A stretch of DNA of 64,000 nucleotides, from assembly GCF_004339015.1 (NCBI RefSeq), contig NZ_SMFQ01000003.1, forward strand, positions 744,001 through 808,000, in the 5' to 3' direction. The translations under genes and the position numbers were made by a program. The DNA is from Cocleimonas flava. GTDB taxonomy: Bacteria > Pseudomonadota > Gammaproteobacteria > Thiotrichales > Thiotrichaceae. Shown here in pieces: positions 43,521 to 52,072 of the stretch. Positions within the stretch are counted from its first letter, which is position 1. Each line of letters begins with the position of its first letter. The notes under the pieces are model-generated. The model made no database searches. It was not told where the DNA came from and saw only the letters and a program-made list of their open reading frames with translations.

Positions 43521-45371
43521 CTATTTCAATAAAGCCTTCAATTCATCGCTGGCTGTCTTTTTATCCTTGATTCTTTGATACGCGGTTTTGCCGGTTTTAT
43601 CCTTGAGCGATTTATCAGCGCCCAACACCAGTAATATTTTTGATTTACTCAAGGCATCTTTCATACCGTGACTGGCTTCATGCATCAGTGGCGTTACTCC
43701 CCTATCATCCTGCGCATTGACGTCTGCGCCTAATTTAACCAACTCTTTAATGAATGTTTCATCATTTTTCGCAATGGATAAGGACGACATGCCATCGTCA
43801 CACACGATATTGATATCTGCACCGAGAGCCGCAAGTTTCTGCACACCAACGAGATCACCGTATTTGGCCGCGTAAAATACCGGATTACAACCATCTTTAA
43901 TGGTTTTGCCATCCAGTGTTTTGAGCGCATCAAGATTTACTTTTAACTTTTTCCCCAGGTCGATACCTGATATCCCTGCATCATTCTTAATTGTGGGGTC
44001 AGCCCCATTTTGCATCAGAAGACCAATGAGGTAACTGTTATACATTCTGAAAGCGGCATGCAGTGGCGTATTACCTTTTGCCCCTTTAGCATTCACATCA
44101 AAGCCTTTATCCAATAAATAACGAATGATATTCGGATTTTCACCCATAGTTGCAGCCAGTAAAAGGTTACTGCCATCTTTGGCTTTATGTTGCAGATTGC
44201 CACCTTTGGTGACGAGTGTTTCAAAGAAGGCTTGATCGCCTTTCGCGACAGCGATGAATAGCGGACTCATACCATCTTTCGCGGTCATATTTACATCAGA
44301 CCCTTTTTCAACATACTGTTTAATCTTGACCAGATTGCCTTTGAAGATGGCTTTTTTATAATCTTCGTCACCCATCACGATACCGAAATCTTCAGGTTGA
44401 CCGACGATCTCAAAATTCTTCGCATAACGTTTACAGCTGGCTTGTAGCTTCTTCTTTTTCACATTAGCCTGACACTTTTTCAAAGCTTCGCTATCGGCTA
44501 AATCTGGTGAGAATGCCCCTTCTGCTCGACCACATGCCTGCTTACCTGATTTATCATTGGCTAAGTAAAAGGCTTGATGCTGACTTCCGCGTAAATAGTA
44601 TTTAAATTGAAACAGGCACGGGCCTTCGTTAATGATTTCTCTGCCCTTATTCAGATACTCACTGTATTCACTACTGCTTAAATATTTGTCTGATTTGGGG
44701 ACAAGATTCAAACCAAAATCATCCGCACTTAGAAGAATCTGTTTGTTTTCCGCATACACTTTACACGCACTTTTAGGTGCATTTTTACCGCGTTTTGATT
44801 TGTTGGTATTACAGGCTTTAAGTGCGCTTTGTGTTACCGATTGCAAATTATCACCGAAACTTTTTCCACAGGCGTATTTACCATCAGCATCAAGGCTGTA
44901 TGTAAATACTCTGTGCTCTTTATCTTTTAAGTGAGTTTCATAAAAAGGTAGACAATTACCCAGAACGAGTTTCTTTGCTTCAGCCATTAGCGCTTCTTTT
45001 TGCGAGTCGCTCAGCGGTGTATTGTCGGCTGGGGTAATCTGTGAGAAATCACCCTCTTTCACCAGGTAAGTGCCATCGGCATCAACCACCAAACATTCCG
45101 CATTTAATTGGTGTTTGGCACAGGATTTGATCGCTTCCCTTTTTGCAGTTTCAACGTCTTTAGCGCCGTAATGCCATTGGCATCGATCCTTGCCCGTCTT
45201 TTCTTCTCTCACATAAACAAAGGCTTTATGTTGTTTCAGGTTTTTATACTGTGTCTGATAAGCATTGAGGCAGCTCTTGTTCAAAATACGCTCAGGAGCC
45301 GGAACCGCCCAGCTTAAAGCGGGAAATAATAGGATCAAAACAAGCAGTTTATTAAGCATATTCAAAATCAT
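43521..45371 (-). CDS. Exported ankyrin-repeat protein with three N-terminal Cys-rich modules
   Basis: Predicted periplasmic protein of 616 aa. A signal peptide (MLNKLLVLILLFPALSWAVP) is followed by three homologous modules of about 70 residues (about 30-105, 135-210 and 255-325), each with an HKAF- or HRVF-like start, a central C.WHYGA/CGKSFG/CGRAEG motif and paired Cys. Ankyrin repeats follow (about 340-610; for example DGMSPLFIAVAKGDQAFFETLVTKGGN, GNTPLHAAF and RGVTPLMHEAS). The modules resemble DUF4189-type domains only loosely. It probably mediates protein interaction in the periplasm; the partner is unknown. Confidence 0.8.
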   Translation of the reverse strand: MILNMLNKLLVLILLFPALSWAVPAPERILNKSCLNAYQTQYKNLKQHKAFVYVREEKTGKDRCQWHYGAKDVETAKREAIKSCAKHQLNAECLVVDADGTYLVKEGDFSQITPADNTPLSDSQKEALMAEAKKLVLGNCLPFYETHLKDKEHRVFTYSLDADGKYACGKSFGDNLQSVTQSALKACNTNKSKRGKNAPKSACKVYAENKQILLSADDFGLNLVPKSDKYLSSSEYSEYLNKGREIINEGPCLFQFKYYLRGSQHQAFYLANDKSGKQACGRAEGAFSPDLADSEALKKCQANVKKKKLQASCKRYAKNFEIVGQPEDFGIVMGDEDYKKAIFKGNLVKIKQYVEKGSDVNMTAKDGMSPLFIAVAKGDQAFFETLVTKGGNLQHKAKDGSNLLLAATMGENPNIIRYLLDKGFDVNAKGAKGNTPLHAAFRMYNSYLIGLLMQNGADPTIKNDAGISGIDLGKKLKVNLDALKTLDGKTIKDGCNPVFYAAKYGDLVGVQKLAALGADINIVCDDGMSSLSIAKNDETFIKELVKLGADVNAQDDRGVTPLMHEASHGMKDALSKSKILLVLGADKSLKDKTGKTAYQRIKDKKTASDELKALLK

Positions 45372-45809
45372 GTTGGTAGGTTTTGTTAGAACGTAACTTA
45401 TGGCAGCTACGATTTTCGATCAAGCTTTAATTGAAGCAAAATACCTAATAATCAAGTGGCAGTTAATTAACTACTTATCAAGTATAAAAAAGAATCATTA
45501 AAAGCAGCTTAAAGTTTAAAAATGTGACTTATTTAACATTTGCTTAATCTTAACGCTATAGAATCACAGCGAGAAAAAACTCATCAAAAAAAGACAAGAG
45601 CGCCATGATTTTTAGTCGCCTTATAATTTTTTTGTTATCAGTACGCCATATTGGTCTATAAAGTAATAGAACAACAAGATGCATGCCTCCATATCCACGA
45701 CTGATTTGATCAGGTTTTACGATATAAAAGCACTAATGCGCAGAGAATTAAAGCCAGGAAAGAGTTTTAAAGAAGTGTAATTTTTTTATTTAAAAATAGG
45801 GAGAAAAAG
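45372..45809. other. 438-bp AT-rich gap with no gene seen
   Basis: Divergent region between the ankyrin gene and the first VPTLS gene. It is rich in A/T runs; no credible ORF, hairpin or known operator was found. It must hold promoters for both sides. An AGGGAGA ribosome-binding site ends it. Confidence 0.6.
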
Positions 45810-46319
45810 ATGTTCAGTTACAGTTTATTATCTGCAGCAGCAGTGCCTACCTTAAGCGGTATCATGTTATTTATACTTAGCTTATCGCTATTTTTTGTAG
45901 CTTTTAAGGTATCAAAACAAAAAAGTGCGAATACCGGAAAATTTTTTATCACACTCATCGGAGTTGGCGCACTAGTGTCAGGTATGGGTGGTGTTAAATT
46001 AGTTACTGATGCGGAAGCTATTGTATTTATTGATGAACTTCCTTTAGTTGGATCAAAAGGCCAAGTTCAACTACAAAATCTTGATGGACTAAATACGTTC
46101 CAAAACCTAGATAATTCACAAAGAACGTTAGTCGCAGGAGCACTTACTAATCCTGTAGGATCAACGTGCACAGCCATAGCGCGCACTAGGGTTCAAAAAA
46201 TAACAGCAGCAGCTCCACCGGAAGCAGTCATTAATAGCGATCCTGCCTGTACTGAAGGCACGCATATTACTTTTAAAGCTGTGTGTTATTTTGATTGCGT
46301 ACTTGATAATCCATTATAA
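45810..46319 (+). CDS. Small VPTLS-motif membrane protein A
   Basis: Protein of 169 aa, function unknown. The N-terminus FSYSLLSAAAVPTLSG is followed by a membrane helix (about 17-35), a basic patch KVSKQKSANTGK, a second hydrophobic segment (FITLIGVGALVSGMGGVKLV) and a C-terminal domain with Cys pairs. The VPTLS-helix-basic order resembles the IPTL-type signal recognised by exosortase H, here near the N-terminus as in the midcut-by-XrtH idea (from memory). AGGGAGA precedes the ATG. It has a tandem paralogue 35 bp downstream. Confidence 0.6.
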   Translation: MFSYSLLSAAAVPTLSGIMLFILSLSLFFVAFKVSKQKSANTGKFFITLIGVGALVSGMGGVKLVTDAEAIVFIDELPLVGSKGQVQLQNLDGLNTFQNLDNSQRTLVAGALTNPVGSTCTAIARTRVQKITAAAPPEAVINSDPACTEGTHITFKAVCYFDCVLDNPL

Positions 46320-46354
46320 ATATAAACATGATCTTTTAAAATAGGGAGAAAAAG

Positions 46355-46870
46355 ATGTTCAATTACAGTTTATTAAATGCAGCAGCAGTACCAACCTTAA
46401 GCGGTATGATGTTATTTATACTTAGCTTATTGTTATTTTTTGTAGCTTTTAAAGTATCAAAACAAAAAAGCGCGAATACCGGAAAATTCTTTATAACACT
46501 CATCGGAGTTGGCGCACTTGTGTCAGGCATGGGCGGTGTTAAATTAATATCAGATGTATCAGCAGTCGGCTATGCTTCTCTTCCTATAGTTGGATCAAAA
46601 GGTTCAGTTACTCTTAACCCCAATGGAACAAGTATATTTCAAAATCAAGACGGGGCACAAAGAACATTAGTCGCAGGCAAAATTGATAAGAGCGTATTTC
46701 CTGAAGGTACATTTTGCAAGTCCATATTACAAGGTGTATCGCCTATTACGAATGATTCGTTTAATTATAACCCGTGCAATGAAGGTGACCCAATACCTTA
46801 TGAGGCAATTTGTAGATTTGAATGCGCATTCTCTGACCCCTCTGACGTCGCTGACATCTCTGACGACTAA
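46355..46870 (+). CDS. Small VPTLS-motif membrane protein B
   Basis: Paralogue of the preceding gene, 171 aa. Residues 1-70 are almost identical to protein A, including VPTLSG, KVSKQKSANTGK and FITLIGVGALVSGMGGVKL. The C-terminal domain has drifted, but keeps SIFQNQDGAQRTLVAGK and several Cys. An 18-bp leader with AGGGAGA is also duplicated. It looks like a recent tandem duplication with a conserved anchor and a diversifying exported domain. Confidence 0.6.
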   Translation: MFNYSLLNAAAVPTLSGMMLFILSLLLFFVAFKVSKQKSANTGKFFITLIGVGALVSGMGGVKLISDVSAVGYASLPIVGSKGSVTLNPNGTSIFQNQDGAQRTLVAGKIDKSVFPEGTFCKSILQGVSPITNDSFNYNPCNEGDPIPYEAICRFECAFSDPSDVADISDD

Positions 46871-46977
46871 TAAATTAAAGAATTATCCTGAGATGAGCTC
46901 AAATTAGGAACTGTAATTTACTGTGTTTACTCATGCAGTTTAACTATTCCCATCATCTTACATTTACTACATCCTAA

Positions 46978-47016
46978 TCATTCATTGCCAGCTATCCAGT
47001 TGGCAATGAATTTTTC
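46978..47016 (+). terminator. Terminator of the VPTLS pair
   Basis: Arms TTCATTGCCA and TGGCAATGAA with a 10-nt loop, followed by T5. It is 108 bp past the stop of protein B. Confidence 0.85.
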
Positions 47017-47059
47017 TAAAAAACCAAAATATCTTAAAAAAGAACCCCCAAAGAATAGA

Positions 47060-47178
47060 TATCTATTAGCAACAATATCTATTGCTAAAAGTGTCCATTA
47101 CCAACAAATGTCCATTACCAATAAATACCTATTAATCAGTAAATGCCTATAAACTGACACATGTCTATAAAAGCCAAC
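47060..47178 (+). repeat. Seven degenerate direct repeats of 16-18 bp
   Basis: Units such as TGTCCATTACCAACAAA, TGTCCATTACCAATAAA, TACCTATTAATCAGTAAA and TGCCTATAAACTGACACA follow one another without gaps from 47060 to 47178, just before the ferric-reductase-like gene. The array resembles iterons or a protein-binding array. It and the terminator account for most of the 385-bp gap. Confidence 0.7.
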
Positions 47179-47255
47179 ACCCGATGCGATAGAATAATAA
47201 GGTGATAAATATTGATAGATGTATTTTTTTATAACAAATAGCCCACCCTCATAAA

Positions 47256-48629
47256 ATGAACAAAGCAAAAGATGTAAAACACACTAGATACATCTTGGAT
47301 GGATTACATCCACGGTTATTGCTTGTTCTTTATTTACTAATATCTTCACTGCCTCTGGTTTTAGCGTATCTGCAAAATAAACCATTGCGCGAATTTCCCA
47401 ATGAATTTGCATCTGCTTTCGGACTGATTGGCTTCACCTGGATGTTGATGAGCTTTTTACTTTCTGGGCGTTTTCGTACCATTTCAGGAAAAATTGGCAT
47501 CGATAAAACAATGCGCCTGCATCAGGTAATGGCGATTGTGTTGACTGGGTTCATTCTCCTTCACCCATATTTATATACGTTACCGATGAATGAAGACTTG
47601 CCGTGGGACCCTACGCATCAGCTTTACCTGACGCTCCCCCTTTCTGCTTTTATCACGGGAATGTTTGCCTGGGTATTGCTCCCTGTATTCGTTGTGCTTG
47701 CGTTGTTTAGAGATCAACTACCCTATCGCTACGAATCCTGGCGCGGTTTACATGGCTTGGCTGCACTAGTATTGGTCGCTGCCAGTTTGCATCATGTACT
47801 CGTAGCTGGTCGGTATAGTGAAGATTTGATGATGAAGCTTTTCTGGTTTGGTTTAATCGCAATTTCATCACTTACGTTAATCCGTACCTACCTAATCCTC
47901 CCGATGCTACAAAAAAAGCGTTTGTACAATGTCGTGAGTGTCATACCAGCAGCGCTCAAAACCTGGCATGTAACGGTTGAAGCCAATAAGAAAAAAAGCA
48001 ATGATTTTACTTTTAAAGCGGGACAGTTCGCCTGGTTAAAACTACAAAAAGATCCATTCAATCTAATTGAGCATCCATTCTCGATTAGCTCAGCCCCCTC
48101 TGATCTGCCACAAATACGATTTACGATTAAAGAATCTGGTGATTTCACCCAAGAAATCGGCACTATCACCGACGGTCAACATGCGTATCTGGATGGCCCA
48201 CACGGCTATTTCATTATCGATGATCAGACGTTCGACGGAATCGTGATGCTCGCCGGTGGTATCGGAGTTGCACCGATGATGAGTATCATAAGGCAAATGG
48301 CTCACGATAAAGATAATCGCCCAGTAAAGCTGTTATATGGCAATCGTATCGAAAGCCAGATTGCCTTTAAAGATGAGCTTAAAGAAGCTGCCAGAAAAAT
48401 CAATCTGGATGTGGATTATGTACTCTCCGACCCACCGCAGGGCTGGCAAGGTTCTACTGGCTATCTGGATGAAGCCGTCATAAAAGCAGCGCTGGATATG
48501 CCCAATCCGGAAAAGTGGCTATACCTACTCTGCGGACCACCCGTGATGTTAGATTCAGCCGTGGAAACACTTCAATCAGCGGGAATTCCCAAACAGCAGA
48601 TTATCTTTGAGAAGTTTTCATACCTCTAA
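47256..48629 (+). CDS. Ferric-reductase-like transmembrane oxidoreductase
   Basis: Membrane flavocytochrome of 457 aa (FRE/NOX-like). About six helices with haem-ligand-type His pairs (MRLHQVMAIVLTGFILLHPY and RGLHGLAALVLVAASLHHVL) are followed by an FAD domain (EHPFSISSAPS) and an NAD(P) domain (MLAGGIGVAPMMS, LCGPPVMLDS). It could reduce ferric iron or transfer electrons across the inner membrane; the acceptor is unknown. Start is the first ATG of the frame; upstream sequence carries the direct-repeat array. Confidence 0.88.
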   Translation: MNKAKDVKHTRYILDGLHPRLLLVLYLLISSLPLVLAYLQNKPLREFPNEFASAFGLIGFTWMLMSFLLSGRFRTISGKIGIDKTMRLHQVMAIVLTGFILLHPYLYTLPMNEDLPWDPTHQLYLTLPLSAFITGMFAWVLLPVFVVLALFRDQLPYRYESWRGLHGLAALVLVAASLHHVLVAGRYSEDLMMKLFWFGLIAISSLTLIRTYLILPMLQKKRLYNVVSVIPAALKTWHVTVEANKKKSNDFTFKAGQFAWLKLQKDPFNLIEHPFSISSAPSDLPQIRFTIKESGDFTQEIGTITDGQHAYLDGPHGYFIIDDQTFDGIVMLAGGIGVAPMMSIIRQMAHDKDNRPVKLLYGNRIESQIAFKDELKEAARKINLDVDYVLSDPPQGWQGSTGYLDEAVIKAALDMPNPEKWLYLLCGPPVMLDSAVETLQSAGIPKQQIIFEKFSYL

Positions 48630-48639
48630 CCAAGCGCAT

Positions 48640-48676
48640 AAAAAAAGTGCTTATAAGTAGGGGGGTGGCTTTTTTG
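48640..48676 (-). repeat. C6/G6 dispersed repeat, unit 14
   Basis: Reverse copy (A7-GTGCTTATAAG-TAGGGGGGTGGC-T6), 10 bp after the oxidoreductase stop. The A-run and T-run can pair, giving a terminator-like fold in both directions. Confidence 0.9.
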
Positions 48677-48762
48677 TTTACTTATTTTTAACCTATTACC
48701 CTCACATTATTTCACGGCTTTCAATTAAGTACTTCTGCTTAAACTATGAAACAATACCCCGC

Positions 48763-49635
48763 ATGACTACATACAATGACATCTGGTACACCAGCGAAAA
48801 CGGTTTGCGTTTATATGCGCGAGATTATTCTACTGCACTTGATAAAAACCCAAACGCAAAAACCATACTCTGCATGCATGGGCTGACAAGAAACTCCGCC
48901 GATTTTGAAGATATTTGCAATCAACTCGCTGATGATTATCGTTTAATTGTGGTTGATCAAAGAGGACGTGGCTTGTCTGACTATGACCCTGATCCGAACA
49001 ACTACAATCCCCTGATTTACGTTCAGGACATGTTCCTATTATTGGCAGAGTTAAAGCTTTCATCCGTGATTCTTTTCGGAACATCAATGGGTGGAATCAT
49101 GTCGATGATGATGGCGGCGATGAAGCCAGACATGGTAGAAGCCTTGATTATCAATGACGTTGGCCCTGAGATTGCAGAAAAAGGACTCGATCGTTTAAAG
49201 AAGTATGTCGGCAAACAAACGCCCGTAAATACTTGGGAAGAAGCGGCTAGACAAACAGAAGTAATTAATCGAATTGCATTTCCAGATGCCACTAATGAAG
49301 ACTGGCTAAAATTCGCAAAGCGTTTATACCGTGAAGATGAAAACGGTCGCCCCGTAATTGCCTGTGATCCTAATATTGCAATACCGCTACAAGACAATAG
49401 CGATAACAGCGTGGCGCCAGACCTCTGGCCTGTCTATGAACAGATTCTGGATAAACCCATGCTGCTCATTCGCGGCGAGCTTTCAGACATTATTGATGTT
49501 GAATGCGTAGAAAGAATGCAACAGATGAAACCCGATCTTGAGGTGTTGGAAATACCGAATGTAGGACACGCTCCACTCTTAAGTGAAGAAGCTGTGGAAC
49601 CTGCTATAGCAAAGTTTTTACAAGAATCTATCTAG
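48763..49635 (+). CDS. Alpha/beta-hydrolase
   Basis: Alpha/beta-hydrolase of 290 aa. The oxyanion segment is LCMHGLTRNSADF; the nucleophile elbow is FGTSMGG (Ser about residue 110). The acid is probably the Asp in LSDIIDVE and the base His is in VGHAPLL. No signal peptide is present, so it is cytoplasmic. The substrate is unknown; such proteins include esterases and epoxide or C-C hydrolases. Monocistronic, with repeat units on both sides. Confidence 0.88.
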   Translation: MTTYNDIWYTSENGLRLYARDYSTALDKNPNAKTILCMHGLTRNSADFEDICNQLADDYRLIVVDQRGRGLSDYDPDPNNYNPLIYVQDMFLLLAELKLSSVILFGTSMGGIMSMMMAAMKPDMVEALIINDVGPEIAEKGLDRLKKYVGKQTPVNTWEEAARQTEVINRIAFPDATNEDWLKFAKRLYREDENGRPVIACDPNIAIPLQDNSDNSVAPDLWPVYEQILDKPMLLIRGELSDIIDVECVERMQQMKPDLEVLEIPNVGHAPLLSEEAVEPAIAKFLQESI

Positions 49636-49654
49636 ACATCAGCATTTATCTAAA

Positions 49655-49682
49655 TGCCCCCCCCTACTTTAAGCGACTTTTC
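49655..49682 (+). repeat. C6/G6 dispersed repeat, unit 15
   Basis: Forward copy with a C8 run (GCCCCCCCCTACTTTAAGC), 20 bp after the hydrolase stop; the T-run is short (GACTTTTC). Confidence 0.8.
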
Positions 49683-49803
49683 TTCTAGTTATTTAAAAAC
49701 GTGAATGGAATTTATGCAAAGCAAAGGTACTTTTATAAACTGACTCTTAGGTTGAAACCATTTTCAGGGTAATTAGTGAAACGCTTTGTGATTGATATCT
49801 AAT

Positions 49804-49840
49804 AATTGATGTTCACGTGCAAATCACGTGAACATCAATT
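49804..49840 (-). terminator. Long perfect hairpin after the SnoaL-like gene
   Basis: Arms AATTGATGTTCACGTG and its exact complement around CAAAT, 5 bp beyond the stop of the minus-strand gene. Only a short AT-rich tail follows, so it may be a weak terminator or an mRNA-protecting stem. Confidence 0.7.
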
Positions 49841-49845
49841 CAGAC

Positions 49846-50328
49846 TTATTTGCTGTTATAAGCTTTAGAAACTGCATAACTATTTTCAAGCCAGTTCCAG
49901 CTTTTCACTTTGCCATCTTTAACATGCACCCGAACAGCCCAGGTGAATTTTCCGGTATCGACGCCAGAATTATTCGCGATTGCGCTCATGGTACCCATGA
50001 ACATCGCCTGATCAGCTTTTGAGAAACTGTAATCGGTACTCCAGCTTGTTACTTTTAAACCTGCGCCGAATGCCGGCATAAATGTCCCCATCACTGTTTC
50101 TTTGCCTTCCCAGTTTCCAATCCACGGGATGTTTGGATCACCTTCGTTGTGCCAGACGAAATCATCACTCATTAATTCATTGAGCGTCTTTCCATCACCA
50201 CTTCCTGCTGCATTCAAAAATGATTGAGCAACCGCAAGTGTTTTATCGGATTGTTCATCGGCGTAAGCCACTCCTGCCACATTCGTTAACATCAACCCTG
50301 CTAGTAATACTGAATAAATATATTTCAT
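49846..50328 (-). CDS. Exported SnoaL/NTF2-like protein A
   Basis: Secreted small protein of 160 aa with a signal peptide (MKYIYSVLLAGLMLTNVAGVAYA) and an NTF2-like domain: MSDDFVWHNEGDPNIPWIGNWEGKE, then WAVRVHVKDGKVKSWNWLEN. AAGGAG lies before the ATG at 50328, so the longer frame from 50385 is rejected. Relatives include nuclear-transport-factor-2-like and SnoaL cyclases; no activity can be assigned. It neighbours a second such protein on the same strand. Confidence 0.78.
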   Translation of the reverse strand: MKYIYSVLLAGLMLTNVAGVAYADEQSDKTLAVAQSFLNAAGSGDGKTLNELMSDDFVWHNEGDPNIPWIGNWEGKETVMGTFMPAFGAGLKVTSWSTDYSFSKADQAMFMGTMSAIANNSGVDTGKFTWAVRVHVKDGKVKSWNWLENSYAVSKAYNSK

Positions 50329-50421
50329 CGGTGTAACTCCTTCTATCTCTTTAAATTTGGGTTGATCGTTGATGAAAACACCCAACCCTTGTTGCCTTTA
50401 ATCTGCTGATTACGTGACTTT

Positions 50422-50913
50422 TTACTTACCTTTCAATTGACCAAGCGCACCAGACCAGTCTTCAACGTGATAAGTCTTAACGATTTTGCCATTTTCAATG
50501 GTGTGAATATCAATAGTTAAAATATCGAAGCTTTTGCCTTTGCCATCAACTCCAAATAAAGGCCCCGTTGGCGTACCTGTTGCGCGGCTTCTAACGACAA
50601 CGCGATTACCTGATTCGATCATCTCCTGAGGTTCCCATTTAAGGTTTGGGATTAATTTAGAGAAAAAGCCTATCTGACCTAAAAATGCTTCTTTAGATTT
50701 ATTTTTCCCCGAATAGTTTCCAATACTCTCCCAATCATCAGCGATGTGCGTGTTGAAGTTTTTTACGGCTGCGGCTGACCCAGGATTACTTAGAAGATCA
50801 TAAAACGTTTGTGTCGTTGCTTTATTATCAGCAGCTGAAACATTACTCATTGCCATCATTGGAAGCGCAGCAACCATAAGTAATGCAAAAATCTTTTTGA
50901 AAATATTCATCAT
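50422..50913 (-). CDS. Exported SnoaL-like/ester-cyclase-like protein B
   Basis: Protein of 163 aa with a signal peptide (MNIFKKIFALLMVAALPMMAMSNVSA). The NTF2-like core shows FNTHIADDWESIGNY, FLGQIGFFSKLIPNLKWEP, VVVRSRATGTPTGPLFGV and KIVKTYHVEDW, as in SnoaL-like ester cyclases. It lies upstream of its relative A, so they may be co-transcribed. It is divergent from a LysR gene 128 bp away, its likely regulator. Confidence 0.8.
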   Translation of the reverse strand: MMNIFKKIFALLMVAALPMMAMSNVSAADNKATTQTFYDLLSNPGSAAAVKNFNTHIADDWESIGNYSGKNKSKEAFLGQIGFFSKLIPNLKWEPQEMIESGNRVVVRSRATGTPTGPLFGVDGKGKSFDILTIDIHTIENGKIVKTYHVEDWSGALGQLKGK

Positions 50914-51041
50914 AAATGTCTCTTTTGTGTGTTTAGAAAATTAAGCAGTTACATGTTGTAGCCACAAAAAACATTCTATCGACTCTCTCATTGTTTGATA
51001 ATATGCCTTTAATTAATTTCATAATTCGATAAAATGAGATA

Positions 51042-51923
51042 ATGCTCAATCAACTCAGACAAATCGCCGTGTTTGCCAAAACAGTCGAACACGGCTCATT
51101 CCGTAAAGCGGCGCATGCTTTGAATCTCTCTCCATCTGTGGTCAGTCATCACATTGCTAAATTGGAAGAAGAACTAGGAGTAGCCTTGCTATACCGGTCT
51201 ACCCGTAAACTCTCACTCACCTCCGATGGCGAAGCGCTACTGATTTCAGCGCACGCCATGCTAGAAGCTGCAGAAAGTTTTTTAAATGTTGCCACTAAAC
51301 AGTCGACACAACTTATAGGAAATTTAAGCGTCACACTTCCGGCGGTTTTACAACAATCGGCTTTGGTTAATCACATCGGTTCGTTTGCTAAGTCACATCC
51401 CAATGTCATTCTAGATCTCGATTTTTCTGATTTAACCACCAACCTGATCAATGATGGGGTAGATGTCGCAATCAGAATGGGCTGGTTACAAGACAGTGGA
51501 CTCAAAGCGCGAAAACTCTATGACGTAGATCGATACGTCGTCGCATCAGCCGACTATCTCAAAACCAAGCCCAATGAAATAACCGTTGAAGAAGTCGAAA
51601 CCTGGGACTGGATGGAGCTTTCCTCGGTTGGCCTTGCGAATCTTTATTCTTTTCCAAATAACCCCAAAAGAGTATTCAGACCCCAATCCAGAATTCGGGT
51701 TAACAGTGCCTACGCCATACATAAACTCGTCTCAAATGATAACGGCATAGCTGCATTGCCAAAGTTTCTGATAAAAGAAGAACTTGAAAGTGGTAAATTA
51801 GTACATGTATTACCAGAAATAGAAATTAAATCTGTCGGTGTTTATGCGGTGTGGCCGCCGAATGCGCCCAAGGGAGGTTTGACGAGTCGTTTTGTAGAAC
51901 ACTTAAAACAGAATATACAATAG
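51042..51923 (+). CDS. LysR-family transcription regulator
   Basis: Regulator of 293 aa. The N-terminal HTH reads MLNQLRQIAVFAKTVEHGSFRKAAHALNLSPSVVSHHIAKLE and is followed by the effector domain (LSVTLPAVLQQSALVNHI onward). It is divergent from the SnoaL-like pair, the usual target arrangement. The inducer is unknown. Start and length are standard. Confidence 0.92.
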   Translation: MLNQLRQIAVFAKTVEHGSFRKAAHALNLSPSVVSHHIAKLEEELGVALLYRSTRKLSLTSDGEALLISAHAMLEAAESFLNVATKQSTQLIGNLSVTLPAVLQQSALVNHIGSFAKSHPNVILDLDFSDLTTNLINDGVDVAIRMGWLQDSGLKARKLYDVDRYVVASADYLKTKPNEITVEEVETWDWMELSSVGLANLYSFPNNPKRVFRPQSRIRVNSAYAIHKLVSNDNGIAALPKFLIKEELESGKLVHVLPEIEIKSVGVYAVWPPNAPKGGLTSRFVEHLKQNIQ

Positions 51924-51957
51924 TTACCCCCCTACTTTGAATGATATTAGTTTTTTG
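51924..51957 (+). repeat. C6/G6 dispersed repeat, unit 16 (diverged)
   Basis: GTTACCCCCCTACTTTGAATG followed after a gap by T6, starting directly at the LysR stop codon. The 3' half has drifted. Confidence 0.7.
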
Positions 51958-52072
51958 TTGTTTGAAAATGTAAATAGAACCGAGCTTGCGAGACAAAAGC
52001 TTTAGCTGACCCTTTAGGATGAGGCGTAGCCGAATAATTTATGCTTTGCGAAGGCACTTTTTTTAGTTAATC

